From: JBBIPZ01 sp037442505 [NCBI: Deltaproteobacteria bacterium]
GTDB taxonomy: Bacteria > CALINM01
Length of the DNA: 64,000 nucleotides
Direction of reading: 5' to 3'
Assembly (NCBI GenBank): GCA_037442505.1
Contig: JBBIPZ010000001.1
Coordinates: 116,468 to 180,467 of the forward strand
Every line of letters starts with the position of its first letter. The first letter of the stretch is position 1. Of the stretch, positions 1 to 8,850 are shown one piece after another. Position numbers and translations under genes: made by a program. The notes beneath the pieces are model-generated. The model was not told the DNA's origin and searched no databases. It worked only from the letters and a program-made list of their open reading frames with translations.

Positions 1-2
1 TA

Positions 3-224
3 AGGGAAAAGGTAGTTAAAATAGACAGAAGTTTGACCGAAATTTTTTGTTTGAGGTGTGAGTTTTTTCCCTTAGACTGTGATTTTCATTCATTGCCAGA
101 GCCGGGCAATCCTTGTGGTGGCTACTTATATTTTTTAAATTTGATAAAAAAGAGGACATTAAGCATTGGTGAACTCAAACGATTATGTAAAGCTTTCACC
201 CCATGTGTATCCAAAAATACTTGA
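3..224 (+). CDS. Cys-rich small protein, 5' end outside the window
   Basis: This reading frame is open from the left edge and ends at a TGA. It contains a compact pattern C-x2-C-x6-C-D-F followed about 15 residues later by P-C-G-G, which looks like a metal-binding or structural cysteine arrangement rather than random frame noise. The first internal start is a TTG at 33, but the frame is open further left, so the true start may lie outside. Its last 59 bases overlap the next gene in another frame, and the final ~20 residues may be only that overlap. I do not recognise a family. It could be a partner or substrate of the downstream radical SAM enzyme (inference), or a spurious frame. Confidence 0.42.
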   Translation, partial: REKVVKIDRSLTEIFCLRCEFFPLDCDFHSLPEPGNPCGGYLYFLNLIKKRTLSIGELKRLCKAFTPCVSKNT

Positions 225-1326
225 AAACTATTACCTTTTTGATAAACAAAATGATGAGCTTTTTGAACTCAATGAAGAGGCGTTTAGCTTTATCTGTACA
301 CTTGATGGTACGAAAAAACAGGGTGAACTTAAATGTCCTGATGCTTTTTTTAAAGCTTTAAAAAGGCATAAACTTATTAATTTTACCGAAACTCCTGACA
401 ACCGCAATTTTTGTCTGGATAAGCCACCGTTTCCATCTCTAAGGTATCTTGAAATCCAGCTTACAAACAGGTGTAATCTTGATTGTCTTCACTGTTATCA
501 GGGAGGGAAAGATGATGTTGAGCTTGATTTAGAAGATGTGAAAAAAGTGTTGGAAGACTTTTATAAGTTACAGGGTTTAAGGGTGATTCTGTCAGGTGGA
601 GAGCCTCTTTTATATTCTAAATTTTCAGAGTTGAATGAGATGTTAAAAGATTATCCTGCACGTGTAGTTCTTTTGACTAATGGAACGTTGGTAGATAAGT
701 ATGATGTTAAAAAACTAAATATTGACGAAGTGCAGTTCAGCCTTGACGGAATGGAGTATGGGCACAATTATCTGAGAGGTAACAACAGCTTTAAAAGACT
801 TATTTCTGGTGTTGAAAAAATAAAAAACGAAACAAATATAGATATTTCTTTCGCAACTATAATTCATAGAAAAAACTTAGCAGAGTTCAAGCAGATGAGA
901 AAGCTTGTAAAAAATTATGGGGCAAAAGAGTGGGGCATAGATATGCCTGTTTTATATGGAAACCTTGTAAAACATTTGGATCTGTTTGTTAATGCGGATG
1001 AGGCGATTAAGGCAATGAAATATAGGTTTGGAGCCTCTTTTCATTCAACAGATGACTATAAAGATTATGCCTGTGGTGTTCATTTACTAACGTTGACAGC
1101 AAAAGGTGAGTTTTTACAGTGTAGTTTTTATCCTGAAAAAATAATTGCATCAATAAAAGATGGACTTTTATCAGCGGTTATAAATCGAACATTTCTAAAA
1201 CAAGAAGATATATCAGAATGTAAGGATTGTGAGAGTTTTTCAGATTGTCATGGTGGCTGTCGTTACCGTGCTGGAGGTTTAGGAAAAAGAGATTTTATAA
1301 TGTGCAAAATCTTTGGTAATTTTTAA
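166..1326 (+). CDS. PqqD-like/radical SAM/SPASM domain protein
   Basis: The first ~85 residues resemble a PqqD/RRE-like peptide-binding domain. They are followed by a radical SAM core with the CxxxCxxC cluster motif at C103, C107 and C110 and a GGEPL motif. The C-terminus is SPASM-like, with many cysteines (C-x2-C, C-x3-C and a final C near residue 380) that could hold auxiliary Fe-S clusters. This layout is typical of peptide-modifying (RiPP) maturases and of PqqE-like enzymes; the substrate here is unknown. An in-frame TAA at 160-162 fixes the start at TTG 166 or GTG 169, with an AGAGGA ribosome site at 151-156. It overlaps the Cys-rich ORF upstream, so the two are probably translationally coupled. 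Confidence 0.88.
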   Translation: MVNSNDYVKLSPHVYPKILENYYLFDKQNDELFELNEEAFSFICTLDGTKKQGELKCPDAFFKALKRHKLINFTETPDNRNFCLDKPPFPSLRYLEIQLTNRCNLDCLHCYQGGKDDVELDLEDVKKVLEDFYKLQGLRVILSGGEPLLYSKFSELNEMLKDYPARVVLLTNGTLVDKYDVKKLNIDEVQFSLDGMEYGHNYLRGNNSFKRLISGVEKIKNETNIDISFATIIHRKNLAEFKQMRKLVKNYGAKEWGIDMPVLYGNLVKHLDLFVNADEAIKAMKYRFGASFHSTDDYKDYACGVHLLTLTAKGEFLQCSFYPEKIIASIKDGLLSAVINRTFLKQEDISECKDCESFSDCHGGCRYRAGGLGKRDFIMCKIFGNF

Positions 1327-1361
1327 AGTTTTGTTTTTTTGCAAATTGTTATAAAATTACG

Positions 1362-1784
1362 ATGGTTATGAACAGGTCTTTTTTATATGCTCTGCTATTA
1401 ACATGCCTTATTTACGCATGTGGCGGAGGTGGGGGAAGTGAAGGCATATCTACACCCGCACCCAATCAACCTCTGCCACCAAGAAGAACCGTATTTATTA
1501 ATGTCAGCACCTCTTATTTAGCCATTTTTGCCAACTGGAGCTCTATTAGCGAAGCAAAGTATTATAAACTCTACTACTCTTCTTACTCTTCGTTGCCATT
1601 GAAGAACAACAGTGATATAGAGTATAAAGAAGTTTTTAAGAATTACACTACGATACTCACAACTACTCCAAAAAGATACTATTTAACAGTTACTGCTGTT
1701 AATGATGCTGGTGAAAGCGAAGAGAGTAAGCGCCAAACTGTGGTTACTTATAACCCTCCACCCCCTTCTCCCCCTAATCCGTGA
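1362..1784 (+). CDS. Lipoprotein with fibronectin type III-like domain
   Basis: This is a 140-residue protein with a hydrophobic N-terminus ending in a lipobox-like L-I-Y-A-C, then a poly-Gly stretch and a proline-rich linker. A ~90-residue beta-rich segment ending in a typical FnIII-like tail (YLTVTAVNDAGES) follows, and the protein ends in a proline-rich tail. It is probably an anchored surface or periplasmic protein. No clear ribosome site precedes the ATG (a second ATG lies at 1368). A TATAAA at 1350-1355 sits about six bases before the ATG, so a leaderless transcript is possible. It is convergent with cimA. Function unknown. Confidence 0.72.
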   Translation: MVMNRSFLYALLLTCLIYACGGGGGSEGISTPAPNQPLPPRRTVFINVSTSYLAIFANWSSISEAKYYKLYYSSYSSLPLKNNSDIEYKEVFKNYTTILTTTPKRYYLTVTAVNDAGESEESKRQTVVTYNPPPPSPPNP

Positions 1785-1792
1785 TTTTAGTG

Positions 1793-3376
1793 TTATTTTT
1801 TGAAATTTTTGTTTGATTTGTACAGCTTGTATTCGATGCTATCAACGAGTGCCTGATAACTTGCCTCTATGATGTTGTGAGAAACCCCAACCGTTCCCCA
1901 CTTTTCGTGTTTATCACCGGACTCTATTAATACACGAACCCTTGCACCCGTGCCTTTTTCTGAAGTTAATACCCTTACTTTATAATCGTAAAGCTTTACG
2001 TCTTTCAACTCTGGATAAAATCTTTCTAAAGCCTTTCTTAAGGCGTTGTCTAAGGCGTTTACAGGCCCGTTCCCTTCTGCGGCTGTATGCTCGATATGTC
2101 CGCCCACTTTAATCTTAACGGTTGCTTCTGCAACAGGTGCCTCATTTTCCTTTCTCTTTTCGTCTATAACTCTGAATCCCATAAGTTCAAAATATTTTCT
2201 ACGTTCACCAATTGCTTCACGCATAATCAGTTCAAAAGAGGCTTCTGCCCCTTCAAACTGGTATCCTTCCATCTCCATTTCTTTTAATGTGTTTAAAATT
2301 TCTTTTGTAACGGGAGATTTACTGTCTATGTCAATGTTAAACTCTTTTGCCTTAAAAAAGATGTTGCTTTTTCCTGAAAGATCAGACACAAGAATACGTC
2401 TTCTGTTCCCGATCAGTTCAGGTGCGATATGTTCGTATGTATTGGCATTTTTACTTATTGCGCTGACGTGAACACCTCCTTTGTGTGCAAATGCACTATC
2501 ACCAACATAAGGTTGATTTTTAGAAGGTGGCAAATTGGCTATTTCGTAGATGTATCTGGATGTCTCTCGAAGCTTCTTTAAGTTATCTTCTGGCAAAACA
2601 TTTAGATTAAGTTTTAACTGTATATTGGGAATAATAGAACAAAGGTTAGCATTGCCACAACGCTCTCCAAAACCGTTTATTGTGCCCTGTACCTGTGACG
2701 CACCAGCTTCTACTGCAGCGATAGAGTTAGAGACAGCAAGTTCACAGTCGTTATGGGCATGAATGCCAAATGGAAAATCAAAGGTTTCTTTGAATTTTTT
2801 TATTATCTTTACAAGTTGCGATGGAATTGTGCCACCATTTGTATCGCATAGGCAGATTAACGATGCCCCTCCATTTATCGCAGCCTCTATAGTCTTAAAT
2901 GCGTAAGCAGGGTTAGCTTTAAAACCATCAAAAAAGTGTTCAGCGTCGTAAATAACCTTTCTTCCAGACTTTACAAGGTGTTTAACGGAATCTTCTATGA
3001 TTTTTAGATTATCTTCGAGAGTAATTCTCAATGCTTCTAAAACGTGAAAATCCCATGTCTTGCCAAAAATGGTTATCCACTCTGTATCTGCCTTTAATAA
3101 AGTCTGTATGTTGGGATCTTTTTCGACTTTAGAGCCGAATTTGGCAGTACTACCAAATGCTGTTATTTTTACGTGTTTAAGATTGTATTTTTTGATTTCG
3201 TCAAAGAAATACATATCTTTCGGATTAGAACCGGGCCAGCCACCTTCTACAAAGTCAATACCAAGTTCATCCAATTTTAGCGCAATTCTAACTTTATCTT
3301 CTAATGTAAAAGATACATCTTCGCCTTGAGAACCGTCCCTTAAAGTGGTGTCATAAATAGAAATCTTTTTTTTCAT
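1793..3376 (-). CDS. cimA: (R)-citramalate synthase
   Basis: The enzyme condenses pyruvate with acetyl-CoA to (R)-citramalate, the first step of the threonine-independent route to isoleucine. The N-terminal HMGL/DRE-TIM barrel starts with [11 protein letters not shown]. It carries the metal-binding HAHND motif and a G-x-GERCGN segment typical of the isopropylmalate/citramalate synthase family. The C-terminal ~130 residues form a LeuA-type dimer regulatory domain. The length of 527 residues matches the longer CimA type (TIGR00977-like). I chose ATG 3376, which overlaps the lysC stop as TAATG. A GTG at 3394 would add six residues. It forms an operon with lysC. A 2-isopropylmalate synthase role is less likely given the length and motifs. 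Confidence 0.92.
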   Translation of the reverse strand: MKKKISIYDTTLRDGSQGEDVSFTLEDKVRIALKLDELGIDFVEGGWPGSNPKDMYFFDEIKKYNLKHVKITAFGSTAKFGSKVEKDPNIQTLLKADTEWITIFGKTWDFHVLEALRITLEDNLKIIEDSVKHLVKSGRKVIYDAEHFFDGFKANPAYAFKTIEAAINGGASLICLCDTNGGTIPSQLVKIIKKFKETFDFPFGIHAHNDCELAVSNSIAAVEAGASQVQGTINGFGERCGNANLCSIIPNIQLKLNLNVLPEDNLKKLRETSRYIYEIANLPPSKNQPYVGDSAFAHKGGVHVSAISKNANTYEHIAPELIGNRRRILVSDLSGKSNIFFKAKEFNIDIDSKSPVTKEILNTLKEMEMEGYQFEGAEASFELIMREAIGERRKYFELMGFRVIDEKRKENEAPVAEATVKIKVGGHIEHTAAEGNGPVNALDNALRKALERFYPELKDVKLYDYKVRVLTSEKGTGARVRVLIESGDKHEKWGTVGVSHNIIEASYQALVDSIEYKLYKSNKNFKK

Positions 3377-4608
3377 TACTCCTGTTTTATACACTCCTTG
3401 TCAAGTTCAAAGGCGTCATGCAGGACCCTTACAGCCAGCTCAGTATATTTTTCATCTATTGCGCATGAAACTTTAATTTCTGAGGTGCTTATCATCAAGA
3501 TGTTTATCCCAGCCTGTCCCAAAACAGAGAACATCTTTGCAGCCACCCCTGAGTGGGAACGCATACCAAGACCAACAATGGAGACCTTAGCAACATTTTC
3601 GTCATAAAGCACATTTTCTACTCCCAACTCTTTAGCAACATTATCTACTAGCAACAATGCCTTTTTCAAATCAGGTCTCGGAACGGTGAATGTTAAATCT
3701 GTAGAACCGTCTTTACTGGAATTCTGGATAATCATATCTACAACGATGTTGCCGCTGGAAATTTCAGTAAAAAGTTTTGCAGCAACACCTGGTCTATCAG
3801 GTACATTAACAAGTGTGATTCTTGCTTCGTCTTTATTGTAAGAAATGCCTGAAACAACGACTTTTTCCATATCTTTATCCTCCTCGCAAACAATTGTTCC
3901 TGGCTCATCAGAAAATGATGTCCTTACATGAACAGGAACCTTATATTTTTTAGCAAGCTCTACAGAACGTATCTGCAGCACCTTGGAGCCCAGGCTTGCC
4001 AGTTCTAACATCTCATCATAAGATATCTTTTTTAGCTTTCTTGCCTTGGAGTAGATGCGTGGGTCGGTGGTGTAAACACCATCTACATCCGTATAAATAT
4101 CACAAACGTCCGCCTTCAACGCTGCAGCTATAGCCACAGCGGTGGTATCTGAGCCACCACGTCCTAAGGTAGTAATGTTGCCGTTTTCATCAATGCCTTG
4201 AAAACCAGCGACAACAACGATATTTCCTTCATTCAAATCCTTGATTATCTTTTCTGCCTTAACATCTATTATTCTTGCCTTCGTGTAGGCACTATCAGTA
4301 ACTATAGGTACTTGAAATCCGAGGTATGATCTGGCTTTATAGCCCAGCTTCTTTAAAGTTATTGCAAGCAGAGCAATGGTAACCTGTTCTCCTGTTGATA
4401 TTAAAACGTCCATTTCTCTTTCATCAGGCAGATCAGTAATTTCTTGAGCCAGTTTTATCAGTCTGTTTGTTTCTCCTGCCATCGCAGACACTACTACAAT
4501 CACCTGATTGCCGTTTTCGTATTCTTTGATAGCCTTTCTTGCGACGTTTTCTATACGTTTAATGTCTCCAACAGAAGTCCCACCAAACTTTTGAACAACC
4601 AGAGCCAT
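3376..4608 (-). CDS. lysC: Aspartate kinase
   Basis: The enzyme phosphorylates aspartate, the entry step for lysine, threonine, methionine and diaminopimelate. The N-terminal amino acid kinase domain begins with KFGGTSVGD (residues 7-15) and contains GRGGSDTTA. The C-terminal ~140 residues are two ACT domains for feedback control. At 410 residues it has the usual length of monofunctional aspartokinases. A GGAGGG ribosome site lies seven bases before the ATG. The gene overlaps cimA by one base (TAATG), so the two are probably transcribed and translated together, linking aspartate-family and isoleucine synthesis. Confidence 0.96.
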   Translation of the reverse strand: MALVVQKFGGTSVGDIKRIENVARKAIKEYENGNQVIVVVSAMAGETNRLIKLAQEITDLPDEREMDVLISTGEQVTIALLAITLKKLGYKARSYLGFQVPIVTDSAYTKARIIDVKAEKIIKDLNEGNIVVVAGFQGIDENGNITTLGRGGSDTTAVAIAAALKADVCDIYTDVDGVYTTDPRIYSKARKLKKISYDEMLELASLGSKVLQIRSVELAKKYKVPVHVRTSFSDEPGTIVCEEDKDMEKVVVSGISYNKDEARITLVNVPDRPGVAAKLFTEISSGNIVVDMIIQNSSKDGSTDLTFTVPRPDLKKALLLVDNVAKELGVENVLYDENVAKVSIVGLGMRSHSGVAAKMFSVLGQAGINILMISTSEIKVSCAIDEKYTELAVRVLHDAFELDKECIKQE

Positions 4609-4712
4609 TATAATCCCTCCAATATAAAGCTACTTAAAAATTTGCATTGTATATAAATTTGTACAGTAACATTATTCTTATTAAAATTGGCACCAAAAGG
4701 CAAGAAAAAAGT

Positions 4713-4740
4713 TTGACTTGAACAAAAATTGTGTTATATT
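4713..4740 (+). promoter_or_regulatory. Sigma-70-type promoter for the TPR gene pair
   Basis: TTGACT at 4713-4718 and TATATT at 4735-4740 are separated by 16 bases. They lie 30 bases before the ATG at 4770, in the divergent region between lysC and the TPR genes. Assigned by consensus only. Confidence 0.6.
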
Positions 4741-4769
4741 CTACATTAATTTATTTGGAGGAAAAAATT

Positions 4770-5660
4770 ATGCAAAAAAATGTAGTTGCATTTATTTGCT
4801 TTTTTGTTCTTATACCAGTGTTAGTCTTTGCTGATTCGACACCTTTGAAACCGGAAACGGAAAAGGCTGTTAAGGAGTATAAAGCAGCCCTGGAGAATAA
4901 AGCAGTAAAGCCTAAAAAAAAGACTTCTGCTCTTAAAAAGGAAGATAAAGCCCAAAAAGAAGCTTATGTTTCAGAAAACCAGACAGAAAAAAAAGTTGCT
5001 GCCTACAAACGTAGTATCAAAGCTGAGGCAGATGGACTTATCGCTGCAGGACGTTATGCAGATGCAATCAGGCTTTTGATTAGTGCAATCAGGAAAGAGC
5101 CTAACAACTATGAGCTCAGATATCTGTTATCAATAGCGTATTACGAGTATGGTATGCCCAATAAAGCTACAGAAGAACTTAATAATGTTTTAAAGTTGAA
5201 GCCAGATTTTGCCCCCGCACACGTTAGGCTGGGAATAATTTATAAGAGGAAAGGTAATAGCGATTTAGCATTGAGGGAGTTTGCACAGGCTTCAGAGTTG
5301 ATGCCCAATAACCTTGAGCTAAAGTATCAGTTAGGTAAGATATACCTTGAAAAAGGGCAGAAAGAAAAGGCATTAGAGGAGTTTAAAGCTACACTTTTAA
5401 TTGACCCTTCGTATTATCTTTCAAATCTGGCGATTTCGGATATTCTTATCGAAGCCAAAGACTATGAAAATGCTATTGAAGAACTTAAACTCGCCACTAT
5501 CTATTCGCCCAAAAATCCAGAAATTCACTATAAGTTAGGCAAAATTTACATGTTGCAGGGGAACAAAAACAGCGCAATCGAGGAATACAGAATTTTAAAA
5601 GATATGAATCCAGAATACGCAAAAAATCTGTTTATGGCAATTTTCCCTGAAGGGAAGTGA
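4770..5660 (+). CDS. Exported TPR-repeat protein
   Basis: This is a 296-residue protein with a clear signal peptide (hydrophobic core followed by V-F-A-D), then a Lys/Glu-rich linker to about residue 85. Five or so tetratricopeptide repeats follow, with the usual A-x-x-Y/L and P-x8-L spacing. TPR arrays bind proteins, so this is likely a periplasmic scaffold or assembly factor. The start at 4770 is chosen because GGAGG at 4757-4761 stands eight bases ahead; upstream in-frame starts lack this. Its stop overlaps the next TPR gene (TGATG), so the two form an operon. Specific partner unknown. Confidence 0.82.
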   Translation: MQKNVVAFICFFVLIPVLVFADSTPLKPETEKAVKEYKAALENKAVKPKKKTSALKKEDKAQKEAYVSENQTEKKVAAYKRSIKAEADGLIAAGRYADAIRLLISAIRKEPNNYELRYLLSIAYYEYGMPNKATEELNNVLKLKPDFAPAHVRLGIIYKRKGNSDLALREFAQASELMPNNLELKYQLGKIYLEKGQKEKALEEFKATLLIDPSYYLSNLAISDILIEAKDYENAIEELKLATIYSPKNPEIHYKLGKIYMLQGNKNSAIEEYRILKDMNPEYAKNLFMAIFPEGK

Positions 5661-6877
5661 TGCGGCTATTATTAATAGTAACTTTCACACTCTTGACTGT
5701 TTCGTCAGCCTTTTCAGATAAAAACCCTCTTTACGAGGGTTTTTCTTTTATTGAGAGGGGAGAGTATCAGCGTTCGTTTTCGATTTTTTCGTCAATAAAA
5801 TCAGATGTGCCGCAACGCTATACAGGCATGGGCATTTCAAAATATATGCAGAAGGATTACGTTAAGGCTTTTGAATATTTAGAAACAGCTTTAAAATCAA
5901 AAGAAGAGTCAAAAAAATGGGTAACAAACTATTTTGCAGCCCTATCACTTTTTGAACTAAAACGTTACAAAGAGTCGATAAAATATTTTGAAAATACCAT
6001 CGGGCAAAAAAGGCTGCCAGATGCGATTTTTAAAATGGCTGTTTGCTACGAAATGGTGGGTGATTTAGAAACAGCTATGAAGCTTTTCAATGCTGTAGTG
6101 GAGCTGGAGCCTAAATTAGCTGAGGCTTATACTGAGATTGCAAACATTTTTATTAAACAGAATAAAATATCAGAGGCTAAGACAGTCGTTGATAAGGGGC
6201 TATCCTTATTAAATGACAATCCATCATTAATTTACCAGAATGCAAAATTGCTATTTATATCAGGTAAGCTCGATGAGGCAGAAAAAGAGTTAGAACGTGC
6301 AATGAAAATCGAAAAAGACACGAAAATATTAGGGCTTTATTCAACAATCCAGAAATCAAAAACTAAAATAACCAAAGATGTTGGGGGAAAAAGGTCAGAA
6401 AAAGGCGTTGATTTTGATTATATTGTTGCTAATAAAGAGAAACTTCTGATAGCAGGTGCAGTAGTCTGCTGTCTGGTGTTGATAGTGTTTTCAGGTTTTT
6501 ATAGTAGAAGAAAACGACAAAGAGAAAAGCTTGAATATTTTTATGAACTGCTGAAAAAGAAAGATGTTTTTGGGGCAGAAGAGATTTTAAACCAGATTTC
6601 AGCCACTTTCATTGATTTGTTGCCATTGTTAAACACAAAACTTTTTGTTCTAAAGGAAGATTTTAATAATGCCATTTCTAACTGCATTAAGATACGCAAT
6701 AACGAAAAAAGAATGTATCTGGAAGGCTTGATTTATTATTATTTTGGGAAAAAAGAAGATTTTAAAAGGCAAATAACGATTATAGAGGCAGCAGGATTAA
6801 ACAGATATGTTGAACTTTTAAAAGTCAGCTCATTTGAAGCCAGAGAAATCATTTTATCAAAAATTCTTGAAATATGA
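5660..6877 (+). CDS. TPR-repeat protein with internal membrane segment
   Basis: This 405-residue protein starts with a signal-like sequence, then TPR repeats to about residue 230. A single hydrophobic helix at about 260-282 is followed by an Arg/Lys-rich stretch and a cytoplasmic-looking ~120-residue tail. This suggests a periplasmic TPR domain tethered to the inner membrane. ATG 5660 overlaps the preceding stop by one base (TGATG) and follows an AAGGGA ribosome site; GTG 5657 is possible. It is paired with the upstream TPR gene, and the two products may act together. The exact role is not recognisable. Confidence 0.78.
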   Translation: MRLLLIVTFTLLTVSSAFSDKNPLYEGFSFIERGEYQRSFSIFSSIKSDVPQRYTGMGISKYMQKDYVKAFEYLETALKSKEESKKWVTNYFAALSLFELKRYKESIKYFENTIGQKRLPDAIFKMAVCYEMVGDLETAMKLFNAVVELEPKLAEAYTEIANIFIKQNKISEAKTVVDKGLSLLNDNPSLIYQNAKLLFISGKLDEAEKELERAMKIEKDTKILGLYSTIQKSKTKITKDVGGKRSEKGVDFDYIVANKEKLLIAGAVVCCLVLIVFSGFYSRRKRQREKLEYFYELLKKKDVFGAEEILNQISATFIDLLPLLNTKLFVLKEDFNNAISNCIKIRNNEKRMYLEGLIYYYFGKKEDFKRQITIIEAAGLNRYVELLKVSSFEAREIILSKILEI

Positions 6878-6892
6878 CGCAAATTTTCTTAA

Positions 6893-6921
6893 TTGTTAAT
6901 AATAGCCAAAAATGATACATT
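6893..6921 (+). promoter_or_regulatory. Candidate promoter for murA and the his genes
   Basis: TTGTTA at 6893-6898 and TACATT at 6916-6921 are 17 bases apart, with TGA just before the -10 (extended -10 form). The element lies 34 bases before the murA ATG. I saw no run of His codons or attenuator hairpin in this leader. Confidence 0.42.
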
Positions 6922-6955
6922 AATAGTTTACGATTTTTTATGCTGGAGGCAGTTT

Positions 6956-8218
6956 ATGGACAAATTTATCATAAAGGGTGGATACAGACTTACAGGTGAA
7001 GTGATGATTAGTGGTGCTAAAAATTCAGCTTTACCACTAATGGCGGCAACGCTTCTTACAAAAGATGTCTGCAAACTTAAAGATATTCCTTTGCTTCAAG
7101 ATATTAACACAATGCAAAAGTTGATGTGTACCTTGGGTTGTGAAATTAGTAGAGACAGCAGGGGAATTTTGCATCTTAATTCTGAAAAATTAGATAATTT
7201 TGAAGCACCGTATGACCTTGTAAGAACGATGAGGGCTTCTGTGCTTGTGTTAGGGCCTCTTGTTTCAAGATTAGGAAAGGCAAGAATATCTCTGCCGGGT
7301 GGTTGTGCCATAGGAGATAGACCTATCAATTTACATATTGACGCATTGAGAAAGATGGGGGCAAAAGTTGAACAGTCTCATGGTTATGTTACCGCTTCTG
7401 CAAAGAGATTGAAAGGCAGCAAGATTTATTTTGACATTCCAACAGTTACAGGGACAGAAAACGTTATTATGGCTGCTACCCTTGCAAAAGGTGAGACAAT
7501 AATAGAAAATGCTGCTAAGGAACCAGAAATTGTCGATTTAGTAAACTTTTTAAGAAAGATGGGAGCAAAGATTGATGGAGAAGGCACTCCAGTTATCCGT
7601 ATAGAAGGAGTGGATGAGCTTAAGGGGGCAGAGCACACGGTTATTCCAGACAGGATAGAGGCGGGAAGTTTTATGATTGCGGCAGCTGCAACTGCTGGTA
7701 ACGTTCTTGTGAAAAACTGTGTTATTGAACATTTAGAAGCTCTTGAGCAAAAGCTTATAGAAGCAGGTGCAAATGTGGTAAGAGAAAAGGATGGAGTCAG
7801 GGTCGTTGGAAAAAGAGATATTAAGAGTGTTGATATTACTACGATGCCTTACCCAGGTTTTCCCACTGACTTACAGGCGCAGTTTATGGCGTTTATGTGT
7901 ACTGCAAAAGGTTTGTCTGTTATCAGGGAAACCATTTTCGAAAATCGTTTTATCCATGTTAGTGAATTGAAAAGAATGGGTGCAAACATAACAATAAAAG
8001 ATAGAAATGCCATTGTAAAAGGTGTTCCAGAACTTACAGGAGCACCAGTTATGGTCTCTGATTTAAGGGCTGGAGCAGCACTTGTTATAGCTGGACTTAT
8101 GGCTTGCGGAGAAACAGAAGTATTAAGGATATACCATCTTGACAGAGGATACGAATCGATGGAAAAGAAACTCGCAAAATTGGGGGCAAAAATAAAAAGG
8201 ACAAAGGAAAAGAATTAG
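6956..8218 (+). CDS. murA: UDP-N-acetylglucosamine 1-carboxyvinyltransferase
   Basis: The enzyme transfers enolpyruvate from PEP to UDP-GlcNAc, the first committed step of peptidoglycan synthesis in the cytoplasm. The 420 residues match the family. The conserved K22 lies in AKNSALP and the catalytic Cys (fosfomycin target) is C117 in PGGCAIGDRP. The start at 6956 is set by GGAGG at 6945-6949; an in-frame upstream start at 6893 lacks this and the homology. It lies two bases before hisG and probably heads the his transcript. Confidence 0.97.
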   Translation: MDKFIIKGGYRLTGEVMISGAKNSALPLMAATLLTKDVCKLKDIPLLQDINTMQKLMCTLGCEISRDSRGILHLNSEKLDNFEAPYDLVRTMRASVLVLGPLVSRLGKARISLPGGCAIGDRPINLHIDALRKMGAKVEQSHGYVTASAKRLKGSKIYFDIPTVTGTENVIMAATLAKGETIIENAAKEPEIVDLVNFLRKMGAKIDGEGTPVIRIEGVDELKGAEHTVIPDRIEAGSFMIAAAATAGNVLVKNCVIEHLEALEQKLIEAGANVVREKDGVRVVGKRDIKSVDITTMPYPGFPTDLQAQFMAFMCTAKGLSVIRETIFENRFIHVSELKRMGANITIKDRNAIVKGVPELTGAPVMVSDLRAGAALVIAGLMACGETEVLRIYHLDRGYESMEKKLAKLGAKIKRTKEKN

Positions 8219-8220
8219 TC

Positions 8221-8850
8221 ATGGTCACCATTGCTTTATCTAAGGGGCGCATCTTAAAAGAAGAAGTTGCCCTGTTTAAAGATGCAAAAATTGATATTTC
8301 AGATGTGCTAAAGGATGACAGAAGACTATTATTTACTTTCACCGAGCTAAATATAAACGTTATGTTATTAAAGCCTTTTGATGTTTGCGTATATGTAGAA
8401 AAGGGGGCTGCAGATCTCGGCATAGTAGGCAGAGATGTTATCCTTGAAGAAAACCGTGAAGTTTTTTCGTTGCTTGATCTGGGTATCGGTAAATGTCGTA
8501 TTAGCATAGCTAAGCCGAAGAAAAGTTTACAGTTTGTTGAGGGTAAATTAAGGGTGGGAACAAAGTTTCCGGAAATAACTAAAAATTATTACGAAACTAA
8601 AGGCATGAATGTTGATATTATTAAACTGTATGGTTCTATTGAGCTTGCTCCGCTAACAGGTATTACGGACTGTATAGTTGATATTGTTTCGAGCGGGGAG
8701 ACCCTTAGAAAAAATGGCTTGGAAGAAGTAGAAAAAATTTGTGACATTTCGAGCTATCTTATCGCAAACAGAACTTCTTTTAAAACGAAATTTAATGAGG
8801 TCAAACGGATTATACAGGGCTTACAAAAAGTCACGGGAGGCTTCTCATGA
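8221..8850 (+). CDS. hisG: ATP phosphoribosyltransferase, short form
   Basis: It catalyses the first step of histidine synthesis (ATP + PRPP to phosphoribosyl-ATP). At 209 residues this is the short HisG(S) form, lacking the C-terminal ACT-like regulatory domain of the long form. The N-terminus has the family ALSKGRI motif, and DLGIVGRDV and DCIVDIVSSGETL are visible. Short HisG enzymes normally need the HisZ regulatory subunit, which is not in this window. It is followed by hisD with a 4-base ATGA overlap. Confidence 0.95.
   Translation: MVTIALSKGRILKEEVALFKDAKIDISDVLKDDRRLLFTFTELNINVMLLKPFDVCVYVEKGAADLGIVGRDVILEENREVFSLLDLGIGKCRISIAKPKKSLQFVEGKLRVGTKFPEITKNYYETKGMNVDIIKLYGSIELAPLTGITDCIVDIVSSGETLRKNGLEEVEKICDISSYLIANRTSFKTKFNEVKRIIQGLQKVTGGFS

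Noticed and set aside
2046-3329. Several plus-strand ORFs across cimA
   Set aside because: They lie antisense to the well-supported cimA and lysC genes and show no family features.
6878-6955. Possible his attenuator leader before murA-his
   Set aside because: No run of His codons (CAT/CAC) and no terminator/antiterminator pair in the 78-base region.
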